The notes under the pieces are model-generated. The model saw nothing but the letters and a program-made list of their open reading frames with translations, was not told where the DNA came from and did no database searches. Source: Nemania diffusa (taxonomy: Eukaryota > Ascomycota > Sordariomycetes > Xylariales > Xylariaceae). From it: 64,000 nucleotides of DNA. Positions within the stretch are counted from its first letter, which is position 1. Each line of letters starts with the position of its first letter. Positions 46,333 to 56,724 of the stretch are shown here, piece after piece. Location: positions 868,001-932,000 of the forward strand of contig JBBPUQ010000006.1 of NCBI GenBank assembly GCA_038501195.1. Reading direction: 5' to 3'. The position numbers were made by a program, and so were the translations under genes.

Positions 46333-49300
46333 TTACAAGAAGACACTGCCCTCTTCGTCACTCGCCATACGCCGGCGTCTGCTGCTAAGGAAGATGTCCA
46401 CTATTCTCTTACTCCCGACATTTGGCTGGTTAGGGCCAAGAACACCAGCACCCTCAATCCCGTACGGATCGTCGTCGCTCACGGCAGCAGGGCTCACATT
46501 CTCTAGTTTCTTGTTTGTCATACCGAACATTTTTTGCCGCGAATTGGTCAAACTGTTCGATTTTCTTGTCTTATCCTCTCCTACACTTGAGTGGCTGCGA
46601 CTCATGAGAGGTGTCATGTCATTATTGGGTTTCAATTGGCGCTTCACAAGCTTTGTGGTAATATTCGCGGGCCCTTTAGACTTGTTTACTTTAAAGCTGA
46701 GCGAAGGAACCTTGGGCAACGCTTTTTCGCGGTTCACGCCGAACCCTCCCGTTGCAGCATTTGGTGCGGTACGTCCAGGGTATGTGACTGGAGATGCCAT
46801 ACTTGAGGCAGAGGCGTTACACGCCAAGGGGTTTGCTAGTTGAGAGTAGCTAGGTGTAGTATACTTATCCCCAGCATCGAAAGGCTTTGGTTGATCATCT
46901 TCATAATCTTCATCATCGTCGTCATAATGGTCCAAGTCCATGAAACTATCCCTATTTCCCTGGGCTTGAGAGGGTGTGTCAGGCGGATTAGAAACTTCAT
47001 CTTCCCCTTCATCGTTAATTTGAGCATTCTCGCGAACGTGCCCAGAAGACCGTGCAGATGTCAGACTGTATGGAAAGTCATTGGAATCCACTTGTGTGGT
47101 GGTCTCCTCGAGTTTGGAAACATTTGACGATAACCACATTTTCCATTCTACAGAACTTGAGGAGGACGAAACACGTTGCTTTGGTGGTAGAGATGAACTC
47201 CGTTTGTTATATCCCGACGTGTTTACCAAGATTGTAGCGTCTCCATGTGTGCTTGTCGACTGTGGGAGATCCTCTACTACAGACAAGACACTATGTCTTC
47301 TGGTCTGGCCGTCTTCAGTGTTTGTAGAGTAAATACTCTCAGTGTAATGTAATTTTATGTCAGCGTCTGACCCATAAGTGCTTGACCGTCGCAATGGTAT
47401 ATTTGGCAAATTTGAAAGTGAGCGCATCCATGGATTGAATCCCGGCGATCTCACCGCCGCGTCGTTAGAGGCTGTATGCATTCGGTCCTGTAAGGCCCGG
47501 CGGAAGGGGCTTTGGGTGCGGAACATGTGTCGTGTTGGGCTACCGAAAAAGGCCGAGCTGCGAGATGAGAGTGTCTGAACAACAGGAGGTGCCTCTATGG
47601 ATGGAGCTGAGTGCATGTCGTTATCAATATCCTTTAGATCTCTTAGATCAGTATTCATATGTACAGATTCGGGATGGTCCTGTATCTGTTTCCTTGTTCT
47701 ATTGATGGTTGGAAGGGATGGCTTCAGAATGCTAGCCGATGGTGAACTCTGCTTGTCTTTCATACTGCACCTCTCGCTCGGTTTCGGAGATTCAGAGTCT
47801 GAATCGCTCTCCGGCATGACATAGCGAATCGTGGCGGCTGCATCACAGCCGAGGCGCAGTGAGCTCCTGCGTCGAGGCACTGTGCCCAAATGCACAATGT
47901 CTTCCGTATTGCGTTGTCTTTCTAGATTAGTTTGTGCTTGCTGCGATTGGTCTATCCGCTTCATGAGGGCTGAATAGATCCTCCGACCATTAGCCGTCGC
48001 GGAGGGGGCCTGGACCGGTTGATGTAGAGATGCGGTGCTAGGATTAGATTGCTCAGAAATTGTCGCAAACTTTGCTGAGGATGAACAGACATGTGTACCG
48101 TTCTCATTTATGATAGACAATCGCTTTCTGTCTCTGTCCTCACGATAACTATTGTGGGTGATCACAGTGTTTGTGTCAGAGTTAGACCAGCTAGTCACCC
48201 GAGATCTCTCGTCCGAGGCCTTCTGTTCACTTTGCAAGCTTTCTATGCTTCCTTGCCGAGATCGAAGCTGCTGATGCGATGGAACGGCATGAAGAGATGG
48301 GATTCCCGATGCCACATGTGATAAAGCAGCTTGGTCGACCGATGAGACGTGACGAAGCTCGTCGTCAGTATTATTTTGTAGGTCTCCCAAGCCAAAAATG
48401 TGAGATCTTTGTGCATCAATATGCTGTAGCGGGAGCTTAGTATTGCCGTTGTCACCTTTGCCCAAGCTGAACAAATTCTTTAACTTATGTTTAACCCCCT
48501 GTGACACTCTTCTAGCTTTGTATCGCAAACTACTATCCTTTGCAAATTCACCAGTTATCGAAACAGTACTGTTGCTAGTATCTCGCATACTTTTTCTGAA
48601 CGCCCTTTCCTGGCTAGAAGCCCTGGAACGAAAAAACCTCGATGACTTGGGACGAAGATGGCGTTTTGTTCTGTCAGAATTGGTCATCGGTGTGAAAGGG
48701 ATAGACTCATCCTCGGATCTGAAAGCAGGTACAAAACTGTCTCGGAAGTCCCGTAAGAAGCTCATTGACTTCGGGGTCTTTAGTCTTCGAGGAGGTACAT
48801 TTTCATCGCCTCGCGAAGTTCGGAAATATGAGTTTGAGGGTAGCGGAAGCTGATTTGCTGATGCTGAAGATTTGCTTAGGTTGTGGTTTTCGGGTGCAGC
48901 CACCATAACTCTGTTCGTAAACATCGATCTAGACTTGCGGAGCCTACGGTATGATGAGGGCATTGATGCTATGTCGTCTTCAGGTGTGTAATACTCATCA
49001 CTCGTAAAAAGAGTATTGATGTAGTCTCCTGCTGCTCCCTTAGTAGCAGACACCATGCCGGAAGCCGAGGCGCTGATTGAAGGGCGTGGATCAACTTCAG
49101 CATGAGCAACATGATGCCTCGGAGCAGCCGATGTGCATGAAGACGAAGCGTCCTTAGCCATTGTGCTATTTGGTGCCAAGTGTGCTGGTCTTTGCTGGAC
49201 GAAGCGAATACTCCGTTGACGGCCTAGAGGAGCCTCGTCTAGTGGTCCCTTGGGAGACGGAGAGTAACTTGGTGTGTTACTACCGGGACAGCCAGGCCGA

Positions 49301-49494
49301 GGAGGAGGCCATAAAGGGGCATTGGAATCTGTAGCCGACCGTGCCCTGGCTCTCGCGAATGCTTGCGTGGCTGCTACTTGGGCATCACGTTCTGCTGTCT
49401 CGGGCAGGATGTGTTCTAGATGCACACTTTTTACTGACGTATTGGACTTTCGGCGATCTAGTCGACGAGGGTTGGCGCTATTTCGCCTGTGCAT
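46333..49494 (-). CDS. Large Ser-rich disordered protein, unknown function
   Basis: The open frame runs 49635-46333 (1100 codons). I place the start at Met48 (49494), because residues from MHRRNSANPRRLDRRKSNTS onward look like a natural N-terminus, while the preceding 47 residues read like translated leader. The protein is then 1053 residues, very rich in Ser, Arg, Asn and Pro with many RRxS/T-type basophilic phosphosite contexts. Landmarks are HILPETAERDAQVAATQAFARARA (about 25-50), a basic helix near VSQGVKHKLKNLFSLGKG, an acidic block DHYDDDDEDYEDDQP, and a C-terminal segment with DPYGIEGAGVLGPNQ and RRRRMASDEEG. No enzymatic domain or membrane helix was recognised. A regulatory or scaffold role is only a guess. 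Confidence 0.75.
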   Translation of the reverse strand: MHRRNSANPRRLDRRKSNTSVKSVHLEHILPETAERDAQVAATQAFARARARSATDSNAPLWPPPRPGCPGSNTPSYSPSPKGPLDEAPLGRQRSIRFVQQRPAHLAPNSTMAKDASSSCTSAAPRHHVAHAEVDPRPSISASASGMVSATKGAAGDYINTLFTSDEYYTPEDDIASMPSSYRRLRKSRSMFTNRVMVAAPENHNLSKSSASANQLPLPSNSYFRTSRGDENVPPRRLKTPKSMSFLRDFRDSFVPAFRSEDESIPFTPMTNSDRTKRHLRPKSSRFFRSRASSQERAFRKSMRDTSNSTVSITGEFAKDSSLRYKARRVSQGVKHKLKNLFSLGKGDNGNTKLPLQHIDAQRSHIFGLGDLQNNTDDELRHVSSVDQAALSHVASGIPSLHAVPSHQQLRSRQGSIESLQSEQKASDERSRVTSWSNSDTNTVITHNSYREDRDRKRLSIINENGTHVCSSSAKFATISEQSNPSTASLHQPVQAPSATANGRRIYSALMKRIDQSQQAQTNLERQRNTEDIVHLGTVPRRRSSLRLGCDAAATIRYVMPESDSDSESPKPSERCSMKDKQSSPSASILKPSLPTINRTRKQIQDHPESVHMNTDLRDLKDIDNDMHSAPSIEAPPVVQTLSSRSSAFFGSPTRHMFRTQSPFRRALQDRMHTASNDAAVRSPGFNPWMRSLSNLPNIPLRRSSTYGSDADIKLHYTESIYSTNTEDGQTRRHSVLSVVEDLPQSTSTHGDATILVNTSGYNKRSSSLPPKQRVSSSSSSVEWKMWLSSNVSKLEETTTQVDSNDFPYSLTSARSSGHVRENAQINDEGEDEVSNPPDTPSQAQGNRDSFMDLDHYDDDDEDYEDDQPKPFDAGDKYTTPSYSQLANPLACNASASSMASPVTYPGRTAPNAATGGFGVNREKALPKVPSLSFKVNKSKGPANITTKLVKRQLKPNNDMTPLMSRSHSSVGEDKTRKSNSLTNSRQKMFGMTNKKLENVSPAAVSDDDPYGIEGAGVLGPNQPNVGSKRIVDIFLSSRRRRMASDEEGSVFL

Positions 49495-52003
49495 GTCGAT
49501 ACGGGATGTGTAACTCACATCAATAGTCGGCGAACTCGGGAGATTGATACTGAAGGGGGAGCGGAGTGAAGGCGGCGCCAGGAGAATCAGAACCGAGTAG
49601 CACCATGCATTTGTACAGACAAGAGGCGGAGACAAGACAAGAAAACAAGAAAGGAGAAAAAGGTGAATGAGTGTGAGGATTTTGGGTTGACGCGCAATAC
49701 AATTTATTAACCAAAAGCTGTCGCAAACGACACAAGACCGCGGTAGTAGCGCTGATAGTGCTGTATGCAGAGAAAATGTCGTATGTTGGGGTGGTTTCAG
49801 TAGAAGCTATGAGGGTCCGACGGAGGGTCATGTTAGTGGAGGACGTCGACAACTAGATGTTAGTCGTGTGAGTTCACAGGGCAGGCACCCAACTTGCCAA
49901 CCTTTGTGGCTGGTAGTCACATCACTGTTTCGTAACTTCCTCGTTTCTGTATTCACCTAGGAAGCTACCTGGGTACCTACTACTTCATCATAAGTACCTA
50001 GCTACCCCTTGATGCACATTGAACTCCGAAATTGCCCAATACATACCTCGGTAACTCAGTGTACACCTTAGCCAGGTTCCTTTAACTTGAATGTTGCCTT
50101 GAAAGATAAACTTCTCCTGGATGGCCTGTTAAAAACAGTCTGAACTTGTTATTATATATACTAATGATTATGTGGTAGAACCCAGGGGGAGGGAGTACTT
50201 AGTAATTGTTATTTGGTTTATACTAGCATGAATAAAGCTTTAGTTAAAGACGGTAACAGATATAATGTTTATGCCAGTTGGTACTACAGTATATGTAATT
50301 AGACAACAGTAAATAAAATTGTCATGGAAAAACAACCAGTCAATCCATGGTTGAACTAACGATATATAAGGGCTATACCCGATAAAAATTAAGCTCATTA
50401 TTAAAGTTTTTTTTAGGTCACATCCTACCTTTATGTTTGTCTGTGAAATTCATGCTTAGTATGTGTTAATATGTGTACTATGATAAAATTCTGTTTGCTA
50501 TGTTAAAGCCCTTGATCAATACCTAACTATATGAACACATTAGGCTCGAAAAATGCCGTGAGAGTGAGGCTTTGCCCTGGAAGGGCATGTGCAGACTTTG
50601 CTATCAGATCCATGCTCTTAGTGCCATTTGAAGGCCTTGGTTTTTGTAGAAATATATTATTTTGGTTAACCTGTCATGAGCCCAACTGAATATGTTGCTT
50701 GTGGGTTCTTCTGTTTGTTGACCACATTTCTCGGGAATCTCGGGTAACGCATGAAACTCACGAGAATGAAATGAGTCGTGCTATTTTGGGAATTGTCTAT
50801 TTAGGGAGAGGGAATACTTTGACGACCAGTTTACAAGGTAATACTGCATATTTTTGAAACACTACTGTAATTGTCCGAGAAACTTGAGAGTCGTCTTGAT
50901 AGTCGCGTTCTGTTGGTCCTTGGACTGGACCTCATTATCCGTAAATAAATTGTAGCAAATAGCTCAGAAGTCTCCCTACCACTCCGGCGGTTCTAGTCGT
51001 GCTAACATTAGCTGAAGATGTGAATATGACTTGAATAGATTAGACCCGGCGAGTTTAAAATATCTGTATTACACATCCAGTCGTGCCGCCCGAAACATTA
51101 ATTTATTGACACTTGTATCTCTATACATAGCCATGATGTACCAAAGCTAGAAGTCAGGTAAATAATAACTATAATACCAACTGCCGCGCATGGTTTTGTG
51201 ACTAATATTAAAGCTCAATATTCCCCTTTTCAACTCTCGAACGATTTCTTCTACCGTGGCACCTCCACTGTTTTCGGTATCACGAGGAGGCGTTAAGTAT
51301 CGAGCCTGTCTACTCCTTGAGCTATTTAAGAAAGAACCAATCCTATTGGTTATTAAAATATTACCTAGCCCTTGCAGAACTAACTCTAATTCATCTTCAA
51401 GCAGAAACTTAGTAGTGCCAATTTGACACCGCGCCTATTTCGCCATGGTATGAACAATTTATTATGGCTTTCTACTTACTAAGTAGTGTGTGTATTATTT
51501 ACGCCTTAACAAAAATTATTGTTTAATATTGTTACCTGAAGTTAGATGGACTTCGACGCGGTGAACTTGATGTGCTTTGGTAGTATGGCTGCAAGCCTAC
51601 AATATGAACTGAAAAGGGGAAAAAGAACAAAATAATAAATGAAAACTATTCTGACAACCATATTTACTAGTTTGAATACAACATGGAATACTTAAATGCA
51701 CCTTTAACACTGCAACTACAAATTATGATTACTTCATCAACATCCCATGCACAAAGCATCTCATTCTGTAAATTAACATGTAAAATAACGAAATACCGGC
51801 ATTCCTGCCATGACTAGAGTACGTATGAATGTGTTGTAGGGTCACCCATGACCTATACGAATGTACAGTACAAAAACAATTTCAGAGCAGGTTAGAACCA
51901 ATTGCACAACCAGGTTCAACCAGTTCTGTCTGGAACGCCTCTAAACAATCAAGACCCGCATACACGAGCGCTTTCAAAAACCCAAGGTCCTGTCACCAAG
52001 CAC
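49495..52003. other. Gene desert, AT-rich-looking, with one unexplained open frame
   Basis: The left 350 bp contain leader and promoter of the Ser-rich protein gene. From about 50100 to 51900 the DNA is visibly AT-rich, with stops in most frames, except for the stop-to-stop frame at 51150-51434 listed separately. The right end holds the 3' UTR of the protease gene. Confidence 0.45.
51150..51434 (-). pseudogene. Isolated 95-codon open frame, possible gene relic or unassigned exon
   Basis: Between stops at 51435-51437 and 51147-51149 the minus strand is open for 95 codons and reads like real protein (TTKFLLEDELELVLQGLG, then GATVEEIVRELKRG and ISHKTMRGSW). There is no start codon except a late Met. 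An ATG three codons before the upstream stop (ATGGCGAAATAG) suggests either a premature stop or a TAG acceptor of an exon. I do not recognise the family and could not join flanking exons in frame. A chance frame is possible. Confidence 0.3.
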
Positions 52004-53686
52004 TTAAGCGTTGAACTCCTTTAGGAAGCCCTTAAGTTCCTCCTCGACTAGGTCGTGGATCTTCTCAGTAAGCTTCTCAGCCTTATCTGAGAAAGTAGAG
52101 ACACCCTTGACGATCTTGCCAGAGACGACGTTGAAGTCGTTCTCAATAGCCTGCTCGAGGTCTTCTAGAGTCAGAGTAGTCTCCGAGCTCTTCTCGGCAA
52201 CGTAGCCACCCTGGCCTACGATCTTGGAGAAGTTCGAGTAGCCGCCACCGTTCCAAGCAAGTAGGTTGGGGGTGTCCGAGGGAATATCAGACAGGGCGCC
52301 CTTGGTAGCAATGGTGATCATGTTGGCCTTGAGCTTCTCGGGAGTGATAGCAGCCATACCGTACTCAGACTCGCTGCTTGGCTGAAGGGACAGGAAGTAG
52401 GCAGTGAGACCGCACAAGTGAGGCGAAGCCATGGAGGTACCAGAAATTGTGTTAATGGCCGTCTTGCTGCCGATCCAGGTCGACTGGATGCTCAAACCAG
52501 GACCGAAGATATCAACACACTTGCCCCAGTTGGAGAAGTAGGCACGGCTGTCATCTAGAGCAGAAGCACCGACAGTTATGGCCTTCTCAGCCGCGGCAGG
52601 TGAGTACTTGCAAGCATCGGCATTATCATTACCAGCGGCAACAGCGAAGTGCAGGCCAGCGGTAACGGCGGCGTTGACGGCTTGGTCCAAAGATGGCGAC
52701 TTGCCACCACCGAGAGACATGTTGGCAGTTGAACCCTTGAAATTCTTTCGAGAGCCAGTCTTGGCAGCGGCAACCTGCTTAATGTGAGCCTCAGCGGCCC
52801 ACTCAACGCCCTTCATGACGTCTGACATTGAACCAGAGCCGTTGGATCGGAGGACCTTGACGGCATAGACGTGGGCCTTCTTTGCAACGCCGTACTTCTT
52901 TCCAGCAACGGTACCAGAGCAGTGAGTGCCGTGGCCATTACCGTCTTCGTCCTCATCACCAGTAGGGATTGTCTTTCCCCATTTGGCACGGCCCTCAAAA
53001 TCAACGTGTTCAGTGTTGGTACCAGTGTCAATAACGTAGACATCAACACCTTCACCACCATCTGCAGCATATAAGTATTTGTTGTAGGTGCCGAACGACA
53101 GAGAGTCGCGGTGCGAAATTCTGGCTAAGCCCCAAGGAGCGTTCTTCTCGAGATCCGGCTCGTCCTCCTTGAGGGCGTAGACGATTTGGTCCTTTTCGAC
53201 GTACTCGACCTATTGGTACCAGGAATTAGTTACCGTGTTGTGCGTGGCCGGAGGTCGACAAATGGAAAGACACAATGATCAGGGTAATGAATTAGCGCAA
53301 CTTACATCAGGGTGTCTGCGGACCTCCTCGATGACGGCATCATCGAAGTGGCCGGCGTAGCCGAGGAAGCCACTGCCAATCTTTAGGGTGTGCTTTAGAC
53401 CACTGAAAGCATCGGCAACGTCGCCAACCAAGGGGAGCTGGCCACGTTTCCGGAGCTCCATGCGCTCGCTCTCACGGTCGCCGTGGATCTTCTGGACCCA
53501 AGATTGATGGTCGGAGATGGAGGACTCGGTGACGTGGTCCTTGAATTTGATGATGTATGAGTTGGGGACCTCTTCGGCGGTGGATGAAGAGATTATGGGA
53601 GCAGCTCCATCGTGGATGGTCTCATAGCTGAAGGAGGGTGCTGCAGCAGCGGCATAAGCCAGCGAGAGAGCGACAAGGCCCCTCAT
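52004..53686 (-). CDS. Vacuolar subtilisin-like serine protease (cerevisin/PrB type, S8A)
   Basis: Exons 53686-53306 and 53209-52004 with a 96-bp intron (GTAAGT donor, TAG acceptor) give 528 residues. A signal peptide (about 1-16, MRGLVALSLAYAAAAAP) leads to an I9 propeptide inhibitor domain (about 40-135; NSYIIKFKDHVTESSISDHQSWV). The S8 catalytic domain has D188 (YVIDTGTN), H220 (GHGTHCSGT), the oxyanion Asn321 (AAGNDN) and S386 (GTSMASPH). A C-terminal extension of about 100 residues, including IPSDTPNLLAWNGGG, is typical of vacuolar protease B rather than secreted proteinase-K types. Known role: bulk vacuolar proteolysis, maturation of other hydrolases and degradation of autophagic cargo. 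Confidence 0.94.
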
Positions 53687-56600
53687 GATGACGGATTGCT
53701 GTTGTGTGATGGAACCGAGCTTGTAAGTAATGAATGATAAGTCTACCGGCGACTCAACAATACAGGAGAAAAGAGAGACCCAAAGACCAGACTAGTGATA
53801 CCTTGGTCGATGAAGGGTAAGCAAGCAGATGATATATGGTGATGGGATGGAGAGATGGATGATGGGAGGGAAGGATGGAAAGAAGAAGAGAGGAAGGAAG
53901 ATGAAGCTGGACGAGAAGACGGAGGCGTGCTGATAAAGGATGTGGCGGCTACCTTGGTCGATAGAGTTTACAGTGCAGAGTACATACCTACGTATAGTCG
54001 AGGCTGCCTTCCCCCGGTCTGAGCAGGTCGTTCAGGTGACGCACACAGCCCACTGATAAGGGGAGCACTGGCTAGGAATGCCACAGCGCTGGGGAAGAGA
54101 CGGGCTAAGGGCAGAATGGGAAACCGGGAACGGTACTATGCGTAGGTATACGGTACAGCACTGTATAGTACTGTACACGGTGCAACCACGCAGCAACCTT
54201 CACTGGCCGACTTGGGGTAAGCGCGCGTAGCTAGCCTAGCGGCTTATGGGGCTTGGTGAATTTAACCCGAATAGGGTTTAACGAATTGACTCAGACTGAC
54301 TAGATCAGCATGTTAATGACCACCGGGGCAGTTGTCCGGCCTCAAGTCCCGAGGTACAGGCAGTATTCTGTACTGTATTTTGTATACATACCTTGATGGG
54401 TTAGCGACTTCGCTCAAAGGTGATACACCGGAGAATGCCTAATGCCTAATGGGATGATTTGAACACGCAGAAAGTATAGCGAAATACCATGCTCTGCTCG
54501 ATTCAATCCTTTGAAACCACAGCTTTGACGCACGTGAGACTGGCTAAGGTACCTCACTCAGCTTGTTGCCTCCCCAAGTGGAGAGCTCCCCCCAGCTATC
54601 GAAGTGGTACATAGGACAGCTATCATTGCCCAATGATCCGATATCGTTGCTGATAAGAAGTACTGAATGTTGGGGATGCTGTTCTCTCCTTGGCTACTCA
54701 TCATTCCCATCATATGCAAGGCCTACCTAAAACACCTAAAACATGCCTTGGACCCTGAATACCGGGCTATCGATAATATCTATAGATCTCGAATGAGGCA
54801 AGCAGTAACTAAGCTAGCTCGCTCTATCTACACATGTGCACGTTGTTGTTATGTTGGCTAGTTCTAGCGCCTGATTATCGGGCTCATTTGCACCATAGCA
54901 TCATTATGGTAATCTCTGGTGAGACTGTTTATTTCCTACAGAGTAGGTATGAGCTTTGTGATGTGCCAGGATGGATCGATGACACCATTGCACCACATGC
55001 ACATTGATGATGAGGAGTGTCAGACACAGTGAGCGCATTCCATCCCTATCTTTACTGTGTATATAGTAGGAACACACTGTTTACTTACGTACTGCGTACA
55101 GTACCTAACCCTGTAAAAGGCGTAAGTGCACTGCACCCCGGAGAGATCTCACCCTTCTTGGACCATTAACTCCACCATCTGCGGATCCATCCGCTACAGT
55201 GGCAGCCTGTTTGGTTCTGACAAATGGTGGTAGTAGACGTTTGAAGTGTGCCTCGTGGTCTATTGTCTACCTGTATTTTATAATATCTATGTTTGAACAA
55301 CTTAGATGTTCGCCTTCAGGTGACCGACTCCTAGATATTGTTTGGTTCACGAGGTGTTATTCAACTTGCCTATCAGCCCTGAATAGGCCAACTGCCTTTA
55401 TCTACTTTCCTCAAATTGTGATCAAGTAGTGAATGTCATTCAGCTATATGTACCTAGGTAGGTAGGCATGCTTCTTATCTATGGCTGAAGGTAACATGTC
55501 TAGCATGATAGGGAGCTCTCCTACCTATGTCTACCTATGCTTATTCGGCAGCATCTTTATATAAATAATAGGTAGGTAAATATTCAACTACCTACATAGG
55601 TAGATGACTCCTTTCCAATATTCTGTTTTGGGTGATCAGTAAGCCCAAACTGACTAGTGAGCTTAGCTATGAAAATCAATAGTCTGTGTTATATTTTGTA
55701 TGACGATATCGGCATACCATGTATGCATCTGCAGACGTGTGAAGTTATGTTGTAAATATTGTATCCTCCACTTCATTTTGTAAATGCTTGTTCAGGCACA
55801 TCTGGTGTGATCTCACTATTCTAGCGATTCGAGGAGGACGTGCTGCCTTGAGGAATGCTTATTTCATACACTTGGTATTGCCCGTGCTATTAGCAAGCAA
55901 AACCGCTTTGCGCCTTAGTCCAGCATTTAACTACTGAGTACATAATCTAGGTGCTAATATACATATCTACACGTAAGTATCAATAATGCTTGGTTTGTTA
56001 TTGGAAGCCTCAACTACGTCAGCCACTGTAGGCACTTATCTATCTAGCTACTTAGGTACATAAAGATAAGAAACGGTTACATCGGGGGGTGGCTCTTGTG
56101 GCTAAGCTACCTCCTAAAATACCTATTTCTGGACTGCCCATCCAATGGCGATGCAGCACTCCTCCACCCTGGCCTATTCACTAACTGGCCTCGGCCAGCT
56201 TGGCGCAGCAGGCTGATGTATAGCAGTTAGGTACTCTGTAGGCAGCTCCTTGTCCTGCAATTGACGTAGGTAGAGTTTCTCCACGCGCGCCCTCATAGGA
56301 AGGCTACCTACTCTCCAGTCCAAAATATTCGCTTATCTTTTCGATTTTCCTACACACTTTTGTTGAAGAAAGAGCTGTTTTTTTTGTGGCATATTAAGTA
56401 CTGTAGGGACTAGGTCGACTGCTCACATTTTACTTAGGTGCCTGTAATTAAATTACTGGCGTGAGTGACCGTGACTACCTAAGTTGTCCTGTCTGTTCTT
56501 TTCCCATCCCTCCACGGTACTTGCTACTTACTACCTCCTACCTACTTTCTAGGTATGCCAACAGCATCTTAGCTTGCGCATCCAATTCTAGGCCTTCGAT

Positions 56601-56724
56601 GACCTCCTATGCGAACAGCAGCCTTGAGCCCACCGGGGTACTGGCGGATAGCAACTGTATAATATGAAAACACACCGGCTGTCCATGCTCCATTTCTCGA
56701 CCTTCTCCTAGGTAGTCTGACGCC
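53687..56724. other. Divergent gap between the protease and BEACH genes
   Basis: A 3-kb gap with both promoters. Near the protease there is a purine-rich GATGG/GGAAGG tract (about 53820-53910), possibly in its leader. TACCTAGGTA and related words cluster at 55440-55605, and TAGGTA words again at 55950-56060 and 56500-56560. No supported gene. Confidence 0.5.
55451..55460. repeat. TACCTAGGTA palindrome in a TAGGTA cluster
   Basis: A perfect 10-bp palindrome followed by more TAGGTAGG copies, and inverted CTACCTACATAGGTAG words at about 55590-55605. Confidence 0.5.

Noticed and set aside
49494..49635. Extended N-terminus of the Ser-rich protein (47 residues)
   Set aside because: The composition differs from the rest. 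I also considered removing it as an intron starting at GTGAGT, but this would be only about 35 bases, too short.
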